39,660 bases of DNA from Pseudomonadota bacterium (GTDB lineage: Bacteria; Myxococcota_A; Polyangia; Haliangiales; Haliangiaceae), in contig JAKSDA010000246.1 in NCBI GenBank assembly GCA_022360315.1, positions 1 through 39,660 on the forward strand, read 5' to 3'. The notes under the pieces were generated by a model. That model saw nothing but the letters and a program-made list of their open reading frames with translations, did no database searches and was not told where the DNA came from. Positions 24,571 to 34,547 of this stretch are shown piece after piece. Both the position numbers and the translations under genes were made by a program. Numbering within the stretch: position 1 is the stretch's first letter; each line of letters starts with the position of its first letter.

Positions 24571-25887
24571 ATGGCAAGCGGACCGCCAGAAAAGCTCGAT
24601 CACGGCATATTTGACGCCAGTCGCCCGCCCTCTCTGGCACTGGCTGAAACCTGCGTGCACTGTGGAATGTGTCTGACCACATGTCCGACCTATGCACTGT
24701 GGGGTCAGGAGATGGATTCGCCGCGCGGGCGTATTCATCTCATCAAGCTCGGACTGGAGGGCGAGGTGGTCATGGACGAGACGTTTCGCCGCCACTTCGA
24801 TGCCTGCCTGGGCTGTATGGCCTGCACCACCGCCTGTCCTTCCGGGGTGCAGTACGAACCGCTCCTGGAACTGACCCGCGCGCAGATCGAACGCGGCTTG
24901 GCCCGGCCGGTATTGGACCGCGCGTTTCGCGCCATGCTTTTGACCGTTGTGCCCAACCGCCATCTCATGCGCGGCGCGGCCATGGCTGGCTGGCTCTTTC
25001 AGCGCCTGGGCATCCGCCGTCTGCTCTCGGCGACCCGACTGTGGAAGCGGCTGCCGGCCCGGTTGCGCGCTCTCGAAGCGCTGCTTCCCGATCTGAGCCT
25101 GGGCGATATCACAAAAAGCATGAAACGGCAGTGGCCGAGCGAGGGCAAGTCCCGGCTGCGCGTCGGGCTGGTCGCCGGCTGCGTGCAGTCGGTCTTGTTC
25201 CGCCAGGTAAATCTGGCCACCGCCAGGGTGCTTGCTGCCGAGGGATGCGAAGTCGTGGTGCCACCTCGAGCTGGATGCTGCGGCGCTCTCTGTGTGCATG
25301 CCGGTGCCGACGACCGGGCCCGGCAACAGGCGCGTCAGATGATCGAGGCATTTGAGCGGGCAAACGTCGATCGAATCGTGATCAACGCGGCTGGTTGTGG
25401 TTCCACGCTAAAACACTACGACCGACTTTTTGCCGATGAGGATGCTCCCGACTGGCCGGCTCGAGCGGCGGCGTTCACCAAAAAGGTGTGTGATGTGATG
25501 GAGCTTCTCGACCAGCTAGAGCCTCGGTGCACCCGCCACCCGGTTCCGCTCAAAGTCGCTTACCACGACGCCTGTCACCTCTCGCACGCCCAGGGAATCC
25601 GCACCGCGCCGCGCCGGGTATTGCGGGCAATTCCCCGACTCGAGCTGATCGAGATACCCGAAGGAGAGCTGTGCTGCGGCTCGGCCGGTATTTACAACCT
25701 CACCCAGCCCGAATCCGCAGACGAGCTCGGCCAGCGCAAGGCGGGCAATATTCGCTCGGTCAAACCGGATGTGGTCACGGCGGCCAATCCCGGCTGCCTC
25801 TTGCAGCTGCGGACTCATCTCGCCAGCGACGATGTCCGCGTGCTTCATCCGATCGAAGTGATCGCCCTTTCGCTCGGCACCAGTTGA
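24571..25887 (+). CDS. glcF: Glycolate oxidase iron-sulfur subunit GlcF
   Basis: The 438-residue protein carries two [4Fe-4S] ferredoxin motifs, CVHCGMCLTTCP (from about residue 28) and CLGCMACTTACP. Two CCG domains follow (RAGCCGALCVHAG and GELCCGSAGIYN), with further Cys-rich elements (VAGCVQS, YHDACHLSHA). This is the GlcF arrangement that takes electrons from GlcD/GlcE to the quinone pool. It begins 9 nt after glcE with an AGGAAAAACC ribosome-binding region, so it is co-transcribed. It ends 88 bp before the convergent protease gene; no obvious hairpin terminator lies between. Confidence 0.92.
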   Translation: MASGPPEKLDHGIFDASRPPSLALAETCVHCGMCLTTCPTYALWGQEMDSPRGRIHLIKLGLEGEVVMDETFRRHFDACLGCMACTTACPSGVQYEPLLELTRAQIERGLARPVLDRAFRAMLLTVVPNRHLMRGAAMAGWLFQRLGIRRLLSATRLWKRLPARLRALEALLPDLSLGDITKSMKRQWPSEGKSRLRVGLVAGCVQSVLFRQVNLATARVLAAEGCEVVVPPRAGCCGALCVHAGADDRARQQARQMIEAFERANVDRIVINAAGCGSTLKHYDRLFADEDAPDWPARAAAFTKKVCDVMELLDQLEPRCTRHPVPLKVAYHDACHLSHAQGIRTAPRRVLRAIPRLELIEIPEGELCCGSAGIYNLTQPESADELGQRKAGNIRSVKPDVVTAANPGCLLQLRTHLASDDVRVLHPIEVIALSLGTS

Positions 25888-25975
25888 GCCGAGGGCCCTG
25901 AACAGAAACACATCGCGTGTCGTCGGGGCGAAAACGGTGGACGCCGATCGCCGCGGCGCCATGGGGATCAGCCGA

Positions 25976-28900
25976 TCAGAACCGGTACCAGCGTTGCCAG
26001 AGTGTGACGGTCATGGAGTATCTGAAACCATCGTCGAGTATGGCTGTGATGGTGTAGCGGCCGGGGGCGAGATCGCGGGTCTCCATGCGGTAGAAGAAGT
26101 GGTTGAAGAGGCCGTCCATCTGGTCGGCGAGGATCAGCTGTCCTGCCTCGTCGCGCACCTCGAGGTCTGCCGTCGCACCCAAAACCGGATAGCCGTTCAC
26201 CGGATCGGTGAGACGGAACTGGATCCACAGCGGCAAGCCGATGGGACTCAGGGCGCCGTCTCGCGTCGGCGGTAAAAAGCCGCCGAATCGATAGGCTGCA
26301 ACCTGAACGCCGACCGACGTCGTCTCGGTTCGAGAGCCCGGTGTATCGACCGAGTGCAGGGCCGTGATCTGAACTGTTTGGCCTTTGGCCGCGCCGTTCA
26401 CGGTGGCCTGGAATTCGAGGCTGAGAGGTTCAGCAGGGTCACCTTCGCCGCCGGCCAGCGATTCTCGGACTGCTGTGAAATGGACACTGGTGCCGTCAAA
26501 CCAGCCACCGTCTGAATCAGCCGAGCCGGCGACGTAGGTCAACCCGTTGGGAAGCGGTATCGAGATATGGTAGTTGCGATCTTCATTGGTGACGTTGGCG
26601 ATCACTGTGGTTGTCACGGTGATCACGTCATCTACATGTGCCTGCGACGGGGCACTGATCGCGACGTCATCGACTCCCCTGGTGAGGCGGATAGTGGCGG
26701 TGCCCAGAGCCGAATCGGCCGGCTGGGTGGAATCACCGTAGAATGCCACCCGGCCGTAAAAGAGCTCGCCCTCGCTCATGTCGCCATCCCATATCAGGTG
26801 AATGTCGAATGGAGTCAGCGCGCTGACCGGGCCAGTCGGGCCGGCCACGGTCAGACTGGTATCACCTTCGGTGCGGAGAGCGGCTGTGGCCACAGTGAAA
26901 GTATCCGTGGCGTCTGGCGCAGAGGCCCTCCATGACTGGACGAGCACCCAGAACGGCGGCAATCCGGCCAGATCGCCACCAAGCGTAAAGGCACATCTCT
27001 CGTCGGCCGAGGAAGTTGCAGCCGCACAGTATTCCTCGTCGGCAGATGGAAGTCCGTCGCCGTTTAGATCCAGGCCCACAAAGAGGTCCAGATCGGGCGC
27101 ACTGGAGTTCATGGTTTCCACGATGAAATTCTGCGCGTAATCGGGGAACGGCACGATCTTGTAGATGACGCCGTCGGTTAGGTCATCGTAGGGAGAGCTG
27201 TTGTCGCTGTCCTGGGTGATGGTGCGCGCGTCCTGCTCCGCTCGATTCAAACCCACTACGTCGGCGCTGAACTCGGTGAGCGGGATGGCCTGTACGTCGT
27301 CGAGAAGGTACGCGTCAGCATCGCGATTGGCCCTGATCTCGATGTCTGCGGGCAGGGTCGAGCGCGACGGCAAAATTGCCACTTGTAGGGTCTGAACCGG
27401 AAGATCACCCGATGTGGCGGTCAGAGATACCGTTCCAAAGTGAAACGATGCCGGTTCGAAGGCGATCGAATTGGCCTTGATGGTGAGATTTTGCTCTTCT
27501 CCCTCGGCCAATGTGAACTCGCTGGGGGTCACTGTAATGAAGTCGGACGCGCTCGCAGTCCATGTGCCGGATGTAGTCGCTCGTACTGTTCGCTGCCAGG
27601 TGCACTCGGCGAGGCAGGAATCCTGGACCAGTGCAGCGGTGTTGAGCGTGACCGGATCTCCGCCCAGGGCTGGATCGGCTGCCGAAAAATTTTCCGCCGT
27701 TTCATCCATCAACAAGCCGACCCGCGCCGCGAGGTCGATCCGTACCCGGCCGCCGCCAAAATCAAAAGGATCGGCCGGGGTCACCCCGTTCTCTTTGCGC
27801 ACACCGGTATAGCCGGTGGTCATGAAGGCGGACTGTATCTCGGCATCGGTCCAGTCGGGATGCAGAGCTTTCATCAGGGCAGCAGAGCCAGCGACGTGCG
27901 GGCTGGCCATGGACGTTCCCGAGATGGAACCGAACATTCCCTGTACTGCAGGGCCATCAGCGTGGGCAAAATCGACTGTGGCGCCAGCTGCGAAAATCGA
28001 CACTCCCGGCGCAGCCACGTGGGGGGCGATAAAATCGAAATTGGTATAGGGACCGCGCGAGCTGGACGATGCCATGATATCGCCCCGGCTTGCATCGAGG
28101 ACGGGCCGCCCGGTCGGCGTGATCGTGCCGGTGTGGCCCTGCCCGCTGGACAGCCATGCCCGCAGAGCTTCGCCGCGATCGGCATTGACGTGGATCGCTG
28201 CGATCACGTGCGCATCGGCCACCACACTGGTGGCACCGCCGACGGCGTTGGCAAGGATGAACGCGCCGGCGCCGCCGTCGCGTACATTTTGCCCCTTGGC
28301 GACACGGGCAATGCTGCCGCGATCGCATAGGACGATCATGTCGGGTTCGAATGTGCCGGCCGGAAATGGCTGGAGACACTGCGCGGGCTGTTCAAAATTG
28401 GGCTCGCCCGGGTTGCCCACCGGGTAGTCCCTGGCGTAGACGATGCGCCCGGTAAAACCACCGGTGACAGCCTGTCCGGTGATTTCAGTAGGCGCCGTGG
28501 TATCACCGCCCGACAAGTTGTTCAGCTGCTTGTCCGGAAAGCGGCGATCGTGGGTAGACGATGCGACAGTTGTTATCCAGGGAGCGGAGTTGCTGCGCGC
28601 AGCAGTCGCGCTGCCCGGCCCAGAGTTGCCGGCCGAGGTGGCGACGAAGATGCCGGCCGCGCGAGCTGATAGGAAGGCGCGTCCGGTCGTGCTCTGCCAC
28701 GGGCTGCCGCCCGAGCTGCCAATGGACTGGTTCATTACATCCACGACACCGTCTTCGATGGCCTGCTCCACCGCAGCGGCTATATCGGAAAAGTAACAGC
28801 TGTCGCCGCAAACCTTAAATGAGACGATATTGGCGTGAGGCGCCACACCCGACATGCGTTCGTAGGTGACATCTGGATTGGGATTGCCGTCGGCGTCGAA

Positions 28901-29869
28901 GACCGGTATGTCGTGAAGTACGTTGCCCGCTGCGGTAGACGCGACGTGAGAGCCGTGGCCGTCGAGATCCTTGTATCGCCAGATCGGGTCGCTATCGGGG
29001 GCAAATGGGTCATCTCCCGGAGTTGGCTGGCCATTGAGAAAGTCGTACACACCGATGAGCTTGTTATTGCACCATTCCGGATGTTCCACACAGCCGCCGA
29101 GATACTCGCCATCACCCAGTGGATTGGTGTGTACGTAGCCGTCTGCCGGCCCCACCTCGGCAAACGAGGGATGGTGGGTGAGCTCTCCGTCGATCAACAC
29201 CTGGAACGCGATACCTGTGTCGATGATGCCGACCGTGATGCCTTCGCCCTGGGTCGCCACACCAGTGGCTCCGCCATCCCAGATCGCCGTGGCACCGATA
29301 AACGCGGGACCACGCACGGTATCGAGCGAAACGCTTCGGTCGCGCTCGACAAGGGTGACTCCCGGCAGTCGTGCTACTTCGCGCGCCTCATCTTGAGTCA
29401 TGCGCATGGTGACCGCGTTGATGGCATTTGCATAACTCCGGTCAACCGTGCTGCGACCGGTCTTTTGTGCGATCTTCTGCAGTTGCCGGGTTCTTTCGCC
29501 AGCGAGGTATCGCTTGTAGCTGAGGCTGGCAGCGCTCTTGGCATTCAGTTTCCGGCCACTCTTGTTGGCGACAACCGGGCTGGTTGCTGCCAATCCCGGA
29601 ATGGTACCGCGGTAGGTTGCCACGGGCTCGCCGTTGAAATGGATGATGTACCGGTGTTCTCCGGTGAGGCCGGGCTCTTCGACAAAGCCGCCCCGCAAAT
29701 CGCGGACATAAGAATGGGGCTTGGCTCTGTTGCCATCGGCGCCATCGGTCTCTTTGCTTCCCGGAGTACCGGCCGGGACGAAATGGCTGTCTTTACTATT
29801 ACAACCAGTGGTTGGGCCAAGTAACCATAGTGCAGTTAATGCAACTAGCAGTGATCGTACTGACTTCAT
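25976..29869 (-). CDS. Large secreted subtilisin-like serine protease (S8), multidomain
   Basis: This 1297-residue protein begins with a signal peptide ending PTTGC (possible lipoprotein, weak lipobox). Residues about 70-185 look like an inhibitor-I9 propeptide (EHRYIIHF ... VTLVERDRSV). The subtilase catalytic domain has the triad Asp217 (GIIDTG), His305 (GHGSHVA) and Ser653 (SGTSMASPHVAGS), with the oxyanion Asn415 in SAGNSG. A protease-associated (PA) domain is inserted at about 455-590. After about residue 700 come beta-sandwich regions (one Fn3-like, one resembling DUF11 around NEDRNYHISIPLPNGL) and a final domain of about 100 residues ending WYRF. ATG 29869 has GGGAGGAAAACAA upstream. 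It would act outside the cell or on its surface, as expected for predatory or proteolytic myxobacteria. It is transcribed alone. Confidence 0.92.
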   Translation of the reverse strand: MKSVRSLLVALTALWLLGPTTGCNSKDSHFVPAGTPGSKETDGADGNRAKPHSYVRDLRGGFVEEPGLTGEHRYIIHFNGEPVATYRGTIPGLAATSPVVANKSGRKLNAKSAASLSYKRYLAGERTRQLQKIAQKTGRSTVDRSYANAINAVTMRMTQDEAREVARLPGVTLVERDRSVSLDTVRGPAFIGATAIWDGGATGVATQGEGITVGIIDTGIAFQVLIDGELTHHPSFAEVGPADGYVHTNPLGDGEYLGGCVEHPEWCNNKLIGVYDFLNGQPTPGDDPFAPDSDPIWRYKDLDGHGSHVASTAAGNVLHDIPVFDADGNPNPDVTYERMSGVAPHANIVSFKVCGDSCYFSDIAAAVEQAIEDGVVDVMNQSIGSSGGSPWQSTTGRAFLSARAAGIFVATSAGNSGPGSATAARSNSAPWITTVASSTHDRRFPDKQLNNLSGGDTTAPTEITGQAVTGGFTGRIVYARDYPVGNPGEPNFEQPAQCLQPFPAGTFEPDMIVLCDRGSIARVAKGQNVRDGGAGAFILANAVGGATSVVADAHVIAAIHVNADRGEALRAWLSSGQGHTGTITPTGRPVLDASRGDIMASSSSRGPYTNFDFIAPHVAAPGVSIFAAGATVDFAHADGPAVQGMFGSISGTSMASPHVAGSAALMKALHPDWTDAEIQSAFMTTGYTGVRKENGVTPADPFDFGGGRVRIDLAARVGLLMDETAENFSAADPALGGDPVTLNTAALVQDSCLAECTWQRTVRATTSGTWTASASDFITVTPSEFTLAEGEEQNLTIKANSIAFEPASFHFGTVSLTATSGDLPVQTLQVAILPSRSTLPADIEIRANRDADAYLLDDVQAIPLTEFSADVVGLNRAEQDARTITQDSDNSSPYDDLTDGVIYKIVPFPDYAQNFIVETMNSSAPDLDLFVGLDLNGDGLPSADEEYCAAATSSADERCAFTLGGDLAGLPPFWVLVQSWRASAPDATDTFTVATAALRTEGDTSLTVAGPTGPVSALTPFDIHLIWDGDMSEGELFYGRVAFYGDSTQPADSALGTATIRLTRGVDDVAISAPSQAHVDDVITVTTTVIANVTNEDRNYHISIPLPNGLTYVAGSADSDGGWFDGTSVHFTAVRESLAGGEGDPAEPLSLEFQATVNGAAKGQTVQITALHSVDTPGSRTETTSVGVQVAAYRFGGFLPPTRDGALSPIGLPLWIQFRLTDPVNGYPVLGATADLEVRDEAGQLILADQMDGLFNHFFYRMETRDLAPGRYTITAILDDGFRYSMTVTLWQRWYRF

Positions 29870-29921
29870 TTGTTTTCCTCCCGAACTTAAGTAAAAAAGT
29901 AAAACCCGTAATATCTATTCA

Positions 29922-29927
29922 TGTCAA
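29922..29927 (-). promoter_or_regulatory. Possible -35 element of the subtilase gene
   Basis: A perfect TTGACA (minus strand) lies about 55 nt before the subtilase start in an AT-rich leader. The region 17 nt downstream (TTTTACTT) is only a poor -10 match. Confidence 0.3.
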
Positions 29928-29944
29928 CCTAACAATGTACTGTC

Positions 29945-30229
29945 ACTCGATGTCGTGACCGTATTTGCTGCAGTTGTGAGCCGAGAGCATTCACCGCGGC
30001 TGCAAATCGCTCGGATTCGGTAAAAGCGCATCGGTGACTGGGTCGGGCGAATGGAATTGGAACAAATGATGTGGAGCATCGCCGCGAAGAAGACTGGAGC
30101 GCACTTCGGCGATCCTCTCGAAGAGGGGATTTTCGACTTGGGGTTTCGGCTGGGGGAACTCGGCGAAGCCTGATTGATCGAGGGGGGACTTGATGTGGGG
30201 AGCTGGCAACGTCCGGCCAGCAACGCTGG
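29945..30229. other. Intergenic, no gene
   Basis: Between the subtilase leader and the end of hflX no open frame has coding character. An imperfect CCGGCCAGCAACGCTGGC hairpin near 30212-30229, just after the hflX stop on the minus strand, could act as a terminator, but it has no T tract. Confidence 0.4.
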
Positions 30230-31894
30230 CTATTGGGTGAGCGGTGTGATGTCGGCCTTGTGGCCTTCTTTCCACAGCGCCCGGGCGATGGCGGAAAGAA
30301 GGTCGTCAAACGAGGCGCGATCGAGCGCTGAAATGGTCAGTGCTTCGAATTCGCCGGCGCGGCGGTCGACTTCGTGGTCGGATAGTCGATCGCATTTGTT
30401 GAATGCGATAAGGCGCGGTTTCTCGGCCAACTCGAGCTGATTGAGAATGGCGACCACGGCATTGACGTGCTGGGCGTAATCATCGTCGCTCGCGTCGACG
30501 ACGTGGACCAGTAAATCGGCGTCGTAGAGCTCCTCGAGAGTGGCGCGAAATGCCGCGGTCAAATCGCGGGGCAAATCGCGAATAAAGCCCACGGTATCGG
30601 TGAGGACAACCTCTCGCTCGCGGGGGAAACGCAGCCTGCGGCTGATCGGATCCAGCGTGGCAAAGAGCTTGTTTTCGGTCTTGGCATTGCCCTGGGTGAG
30701 GGCGTTGAGCAAGGTGGATTTGCCCGCGTTGGTGTAGCCGACAATGGCCACGATGGGCACATTGCGCTGGCCGCGACGCTGCCTTCGCAAGCGTCGGTTC
30801 TTGGCCAATGACGATAGTTGGCGCTCGAGCAGCCGGATGCGTTCTCGGGCCCGGCGCCGGTTGATCTCGAGCTTGGTCTCACCTGGACCGCGGCCGCCAA
30901 TGCCGCCGGTGAGTCGCGACATCATCGTGTTCTTCTCGGCCAGTCTGGGCAGGGCGTATTTGAGTTGAGCCAGCTCGACCTGCAATTTGCCGTCCCGGCT
31001 GGTCGCGTGCTGGGCAAAGATGTCCAGGATCAACATGGTGCGGTCGACGATCTTTAGTTCGGTGAAGTTGGTGATGCCCCGTGCCTGGCTGGGAATCAAA
31101 TCCTGATCGAAAATGACCGTTTCAGCGCCCAGCTGCATGGCCCGCAAAAGGATCTGCTTGAGCTTGCCGTGTCCGACCAGGTATCTGGGATCGGCCTCGG
31201 ACCGTTTTTGGGTGATGACGTCGAGAACCTGGACACCAGCAGTGCGGCAGAGTTCGCCGAGTTCGGCGATGCGGGCGCTGGAGTCGCGCACCTTGCCGAT
31301 GGCCACGTGGACGAGAACAGCGCGATCGGTGCCCGACTCGGGGCTGGCAAGGGCGCTCGAGGTCCGGCTGAACTCGGCTTCCAGCGCGGCCATGAGTTCG
31401 GCAAAGTCGGTCTCTGGGGCGTGAACAGACTCGCCTGGCAACTGTTCCCACAGCCGGCCCTGTGGATTGTCGGGCAAGAGATGACCGAGGTAAAAAAGGC
31501 CCGCAGTACCGCCTGGGCCGACCGCGATCGAGGCCACGATGTCGAGCCTGAGCAGGGTGAGGTCGGTGAGATCGTCGCGGGTGAGCCGCTCGTTACGCAG
31601 GTGGGTCTTGACCAGGCGCAAGCCGCGAAAACGACCCGGAGCGCCGCGCAAACGGCCGACATCGGGCAGCACGATATGCGAGGCATCGCCGACCATGACG
31701 TGCTCGATAGCGCCGCGCCGATTGATCAGGACGCCGATCTGCCGGTGCAATTCAGCCGAGAGCTCGCACATAAAACCGGCCAGTTCGGTCGAGATCACTT
31801 CGGTGGCTGCGATACGCCGGCGGTAGATTCGCTCGAGCGCCTTGAGCTGGCTCGCCTTGAGCCCGTTTGTGTTGCCGGTGATTTCCTGCTTCAT
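30230..31894 (-). CDS. hflX: Ribosome-associated GTPase HflX, long form
   Basis: The 554-residue protein contains the HflX N-domain from about residue 193 (RAVLVHVAIG ... SEADPRYLVGHGKL) with the glycine-rich GGIGGRGPGETKLE linker. The GTPase domain has G1 GYTNAGKST (386-394), a TLDP switch, G3 DTVGFI and G4 NKCD. HflX splits stalled or heat-damaged 70S ribosomes and can hibernate or rescue them. The extra N-terminal 190 residues (LERIYRRRIAATEVISTELA and onward) are absent from E. coli HflX (about 426 residues) but occur in many deltaproteobacterial and Firmicute homologues. It starts 37 nt after the FrzS-like gene on the same strand, so the two probably share a transcript. The ribosome-binding site is weak. 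Confidence 0.93.
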   Translation of the reverse strand: MKQEITGNTNGLKASQLKALERIYRRRIAATEVISTELAGFMCELSAELHRQIGVLINRRGAIEHVMVGDASHIVLPDVGRLRGAPGRFRGLRLVKTHLRNERLTRDDLTDLTLLRLDIVASIAVGPGGTAGLFYLGHLLPDNPQGRLWEQLPGESVHAPETDFAELMAALEAEFSRTSSALASPESGTDRAVLVHVAIGKVRDSSARIAELGELCRTAGVQVLDVITQKRSEADPRYLVGHGKLKQILLRAMQLGAETVIFDQDLIPSQARGITNFTELKIVDRTMLILDIFAQHATSRDGKLQVELAQLKYALPRLAEKNTMMSRLTGGIGGRGPGETKLEINRRRARERIRLLERQLSSLAKNRRLRRQRRGQRNVPIVAIVGYTNAGKSTLLNALTQGNAKTENKLFATLDPISRRLRFPREREVVLTDTVGFIRDLPRDLTAAFRATLEELYDADLLVHVVDASDDDYAQHVNAVVAILNQLELAEKPRLIAFNKCDRLSDHEVDRRAGEFEALTISALDRASFDDLLSAIARALWKEGHKADITPLTQ

Positions 31895-31931
31895 ATCGGT
31901 CTTTGGCAGCGTGCCAGCCGGTACCGGGCGG

Positions 31932-34190
31932 TCAACGTGCCTCGTCTCCGGGGGCCTCGAGACCCGAAATACTCTCGTCGAGTATGGTCAGCGCAACGGC
32001 TAGGGCTTTCTTGGCCTTGTTCACCATGGCCTCGTCCGACTTGATCTTTTTGTACGCCTTGAGGATCTGATCCTGGTACCCGGTATTCTGCCCCTCCAGC
32101 TCCTCGACGTCGGCTTCGAGGGACCGTATGCGTTGCGCGTTTTCCGCGATATTCGCCCGTTGTTCTTCGATGGTCAGATCGCGTTCTTCGATTTTCCGAT
32201 CTCGCTCGCCCAGGGCCTGGTCGCGTTCTTCGATGTCACGCATGGCCCCGGCCAGCTCTTCTTTCAGCTTGTCGAGCTCCTCGCGCAGCGAGGCCAGGCC
32301 GGCGTCGAGTTGGCGTTTTTCCTCGGCCAGCTCGGCCGCGGCTTCGCTGTGAGCACGTTCGAGTTCGCTCCTCTCCGCAGCGTGCTTTTCGGCCGCCTCA
32401 GCCAGCTCGCTGTGGCGGCGCTGGTCGGCTTCGCGGATTGCTTGCTCCATGGCGAGCTTGTGCGCTTCTTCGGCACTGGCCAATTCTCCGCTGGCCTTGC
32501 TCTCGAGTGCAGTGATCGCCTCTTCCTTTTCTTGCTCCAGTCGGGCCATGGTCTCCGACAGCTCGTCATCCCTGGCCTGGATCTGATCCTCGTGACGCGC
32601 TTCGAGCTCGGCCACCTCTTGCTCGTGTTTTTTGCCGGCCTCGGCCAGTTCGCGCTCCATGTGGTTGCGGGCTTCTTCGAGCGCCTCGGCCTGTGCCTGT
32701 TCGTGTTGCTCTTGCTGCTGCGTCAGTGCCCGTTGGTGTTCTTCGCGCAGCGCGGTCTGTTTTTGCTCGTACTCGTCTCGCAATCTGGCCAGCGCAGCTT
32801 CTCGGTCCTGAGCGGCGGTTTTTTGGTGCTCTTCGATTGCCTCGGCATGGCTGCGCTCCAGGGTTTCGATCTCGCGGCTATGCTGTGCCTTGTAATTGGC
32901 CAGCTCCTGGTTGCGTCCGTCGAGTTCTTGCTCGAGGGTGCGGATGCGGTCCTTTACTGTCTGTTGCTCGGACTCGAGCGCGGCCAGCTGTTCGTTGAAC
33001 CCCAGCAGGTGCTGCTCGAGCTCGAGGTTTTTCGAGTCGATCTCGGTCTTGTCACGCTGCAGTTGGCGCACCGCCTCTTTGCCGTCCAGAATCTGTCGCT
33101 CTTTGACGCCAACTTCGTCTCTCAGGGTGAGGATCTCCTTTTCTTTTTTGTTGATGATCTCGCGCAGATTAAGGAATTCTCGCTCGCGCGAAAACGACGG
33201 AACGGCGCCGGACTCCGAGCTTTTTTTGGCTTTCTCGAGTTCGGCGCGGAGGCGTTGGTTCTCGCGTTCGACGACTTGCAGGCGGGATTGGATGTGGCGA
33301 CTGCTCTGCTCCTCGTTGGCAATCTCGGCGACCTCGGCGAGGCCGAGGTCGATTCCCGAGCCCGGGTCTTCGGTCCTGTGCGGTGCTGAACTGGACACGA
33401 CTTTGGCCACCGGTACCGGCCGGAGCGGTTTGGATATCTGTTGCGAGCCCGATTTGTCTACCGGATGTGGACCGGACTCCGACCTGCGCGGGGAATGCCC
33501 GTTGCTGGCCGGCCGGTTGCCGTGTTCGGTCTGGATCCGAGCGCCGCGAAACGCCGGCAGTGAGGCCGACGTTCTGATGCTGTCGCCGTTGACGAAGTCC
33601 GGATCGAGTTCATCCGAGAGATCGGGCAGGGGAGTGAACGGCGAGCTGCCGGTGTCGAGCTCTGCATCGGGAGCGCCATCCTCGATGAGGCCGGCCTGCA
33701 CAAGGACATTGGGCGGGGCGATTCGGGTGACATCGCCCTCGTCGTCGAATCCTCCCACCTCGACGTCGAATTCATCCATGTTGGGCAGCTCGACTTCCTC
33801 TTCCGGCGGAGTGGTCAGTCCGATCAGACGGTCGATTTTTTCGGCCAGCTCTGGTGGGTTCATCGCTCGCTTGTCGATGTACTCGTCGGCGTGCACGCTC
33901 AGACGGCGATGGCTGTTGAAGCCCGATGGTGGCACCGTCGCGGTCGATAGGATGATCGGGATGTCTTTTCTGTCGCTTTTCTTGACCCTGCTGCACAGGG
34001 AGTAGCCGAGCTTATCGGGTTCCTCCACGGCGATGAAGATCAGTTCGGGCTCGACCTCGCCGATCTGGTCGAGGGCCTCCATGGTCTCGGCCACCCGGTA
34101 GATCTCGAATCCGTATGAGCTGAGTTGCTCGTACAGGCTGCGGTAAAAATCGTCGTCGGAGTCGATGAGTAGCAAGCGGCGTGCGCTCAT
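31932..34190 (-). CDS. FrzS-like pseudo-receiver protein with long coiled coil
   Basis: The 752-residue protein begins with a response-regulator receiver fold (residues 1-125: LLLIDSDDDFY ... HADEYIDK). It lacks the phospho-acceptor Asp: the beta-3 end reads IFIAVEEP, with Glu where Asp would lie. The pattern GYxLC..vKKsD..k.iPIil and GFnsHRRL...ADEYI closely recalls, from memory, FrzS of Myxococcus xanthus, a polar gliding-motility protein that signals without phosphorylation. Residues about 130-300 are acidic, Pro/Ser-rich and disordered. From about 300 to 740 is a nearly continuous coiled coil rich in Glu, Gln, Lys and Ala. FrzS itself is about 555 residues, so the coiled coil is longer here. 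A role in polar localisation or cytoskeletal scaffolding is inferred. It is upstream of hflX in the same transcription unit. Confidence 0.8.
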   Translation of the reverse strand: MSARRLLLIDSDDDFYRSLYEQLSSYGFEIYRVAETMEALDQIGEVEPELIFIAVEEPDKLGYSLCSRVKKSDRKDIPIILSTATVPPSGFNSHRRLSVHADEYIDKRAMNPPELAEKIDRLIGLTTPPEEEVELPNMDEFDVEVGGFDDEGDVTRIAPPNVLVQAGLIEDGAPDAELDTGSSPFTPLPDLSDELDPDFVNGDSIRTSASLPAFRGARIQTEHGNRPASNGHSPRRSESGPHPVDKSGSQQISKPLRPVPVAKVVSSSAPHRTEDPGSGIDLGLAEVAEIANEEQSSRHIQSRLQVVERENQRLRAELEKAKKSSESGAVPSFSREREFLNLREIINKKEKEILTLRDEVGVKERQILDGKEAVRQLQRDKTEIDSKNLELEQHLLGFNEQLAALESEQQTVKDRIRTLEQELDGRNQELANYKAQHSREIETLERSHAEAIEEHQKTAAQDREAALARLRDEYEQKQTALREEHQRALTQQQEQHEQAQAEALEEARNHMERELAEAGKKHEQEVAELEARHEDQIQARDDELSETMARLEQEKEEAITALESKASGELASAEEAHKLAMEQAIREADQRRHSELAEAAEKHAAERSELERAHSEAAAELAEEKRQLDAGLASLREELDKLKEELAGAMRDIEERDQALGERDRKIEERDLTIEEQRANIAENAQRIRSLEADVEELEGQNTGYQDQILKAYKKIKSDEAMVNKAKKALAVALTILDESISGLEAPGDEAR

Positions 34191-34547
34191 TTGGGTCGGA
34201 TCCTTTCAGCCCATCAGTGTATCCCGCCGCAAAATCATCGCGCAACTCAGCTACATGGGAGGGTTCAACCTTTACCGCGGCTGCCCGGAGCAGTACAAGA
34301 CGACTCTCGATAGGGGATAGAGGGCGGAGCGTGGCCGCGATGAACAATCCCGGCTATCCACCATCACCACACGGTCACGTTGGAAAGAATCCAATGACCT
34401 GCGCGGCCCGACCGTTTCGCGTTCGGGCGATCATGCTCGCCCATAGCCCCTGGACGGCCGGACCACGTACTTGGTACGCATTCCACAGGACTCCTCGTCT
34501 CACCTGTCTCTCGAACCATGTGAGGCTGTAGCGTAGGCAGGTTTCTG
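34191..34547. other. Intergenic region, promoter of the FrzS-like gene, no gene
   Basis: The right part must hold the terminator region of the anti-sigma gene and the left part the promoter for the FrzS-like gene. No clear consensus was found. A plus-strand stretch near 34229-34320 reads LSYMGGFNLYRGCPEQYKTT, which vaguely recalls a RecB-type nuclease but is too short to annotate. Confidence 0.4.

Noticed and set aside
32133..33389. Long Phe/Leu-rich plus-strand frame (418 codons) that looks like a membrane protein
   Set aside because: It is the antisense of the Glu/Gln/Lys-rich coiled coil of the FrzS-like gene, which produces Leu/Phe-rich translations by codon complementarity.
34229..34320. 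Plus-strand LSYMGGFNLYRGCPEQYKTT, similar to the start of RecB-type nuclease domains
   Set aside because: About 30 codons only, no start or ribosome-binding site, no catalytic residues following; resemblance may be accidental.
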